Part shown: positions 63,960-64,000 of the stretch, piece by piece | Layout of the letters: each line of letters opens with the position of its first letter | Position numbering within the stretch: the first letter of the stretch is position 1 | Source of the DNA: Porphyra umbilicalis | Taxonomy: Eukaryota; Rhodophyta; Bangiophyceae; Bangiales; Bangiaceae | DNA: 64,000 nucleotides | NCBI GenBank assembly: GCA_002049455.2 | Contig: KV918800.1 | Span: 1 to 64,000, forward strand | Reading direction: 5' to 3' | Program-made: the position numbers and the translations under genes | Notes under the pieces: generated by a model | What the model was told of the DNA's origin: nothing | Database searches by the model: none | Seen by the model: the letters and a program-made list of their open reading frames with translations, nothing else

Positions 63960-64000
63960 TTTCCCCATGCGATGGCGAAATGTCCATCGCATTGCCTCAT
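63960..64000. repeat. Second copy of the GCGATGG palindromic repeat, cut by the window edge
   Basis: ATGCGATGGCGAAATGTCCA followed by TCGCATTGCC, preceded by CTCATCGCACTT; compare 62100-62220. Confidence 0.55.

Overview
The window looks like nuclear DNA of a photosynthetic eukaryote, most likely a red alga of the Porphyra/Pyropia type (inference). It holds a light-harvesting complex gene, a sterol delta24-reductase, a PP2A B55 subunit, a bZIP factor and an armadillo-repeat protein. It is very GC-rich with long G/C homopolymers and coding regions rich in Ala, Gly and Pro. Introns are few and short with GT-AG ends. Two unrelated genes have N-termini containing AFVAP, a plastid-targeting motif typical of red-lineage plastids. 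Other GC-rich algae remain possible. No rRNA, CRISPR array or convincing tRNA was seen.

Region 1 (1-28 kb) is gene-bearing and extremely GC-rich. In order it holds: the 3' part of an LHC protein (+), a UPF0301/AlgH-family protein (-), a PstS-like phosphate-binding protein (+), a secreted Hint-domain protein with a large Ala/Pro/Thr repeat linker (-), an unrecognised Ala-rich protein (-), DHCR24 (-), a small conserved protein with a 24-nt microexon (-), a GNAT acetyltransferase (-), an armadillo protein (+), the PP2A B55 subunit (+) and a bZIP protein with a polyglutamine tract (-). Several of these frames are broken exactly at runs of 9-12 C or G. These breaks look more like homopolymer length errors or slippage than pseudogenes.

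Region 2 (about 29-49 kb) is a lower-GC, transposon-rich accessory region. It contains two nested small elements at 29.3-29.9 kb, a second hAT-type element at 48 kb, and three to four Tc1/mariner-type fold-back MITEs at 44-47 kb. It also has two pairs of diverged direct repeats (31.1/39.3 kb and 40.9/43.6 kb) that flank unrecognised ORFs. Between the first pair, the two halves of what appears to be one CACTA/TNP2-like transposase lie in opposite orientation, as if split by an inversion.

Region 3 (49.7-62 kb) carries an unrecognised basic protein with a possible C-terminal double-stranded beta-helix (2OG oxygenase-like) domain. It then holds a complete-looking 5.35-kb Tc1/mariner-superfamily transposon (53931-59282) with about 30-bp terminal inverted repeats, TA target duplication and a 343-aa DDE_3 transposase. 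That element also has about 2.4 kb of internal minisatellite of roughly 76-bp period and a decayed or spliced Cys-rich passenger region on the other strand. A multi-exon RecQ-like DEAH helicase gene follows. The final 2 kb hold a short tandem repeat, palindromic GCGATGG-type repeats and one low-complexity coding candidate.

Functionally the gene-bearing part is ordinary plastid, sterol, signalling and transcription housekeeping. The more unusual material is the secreted Hint protein and the transposable elements.
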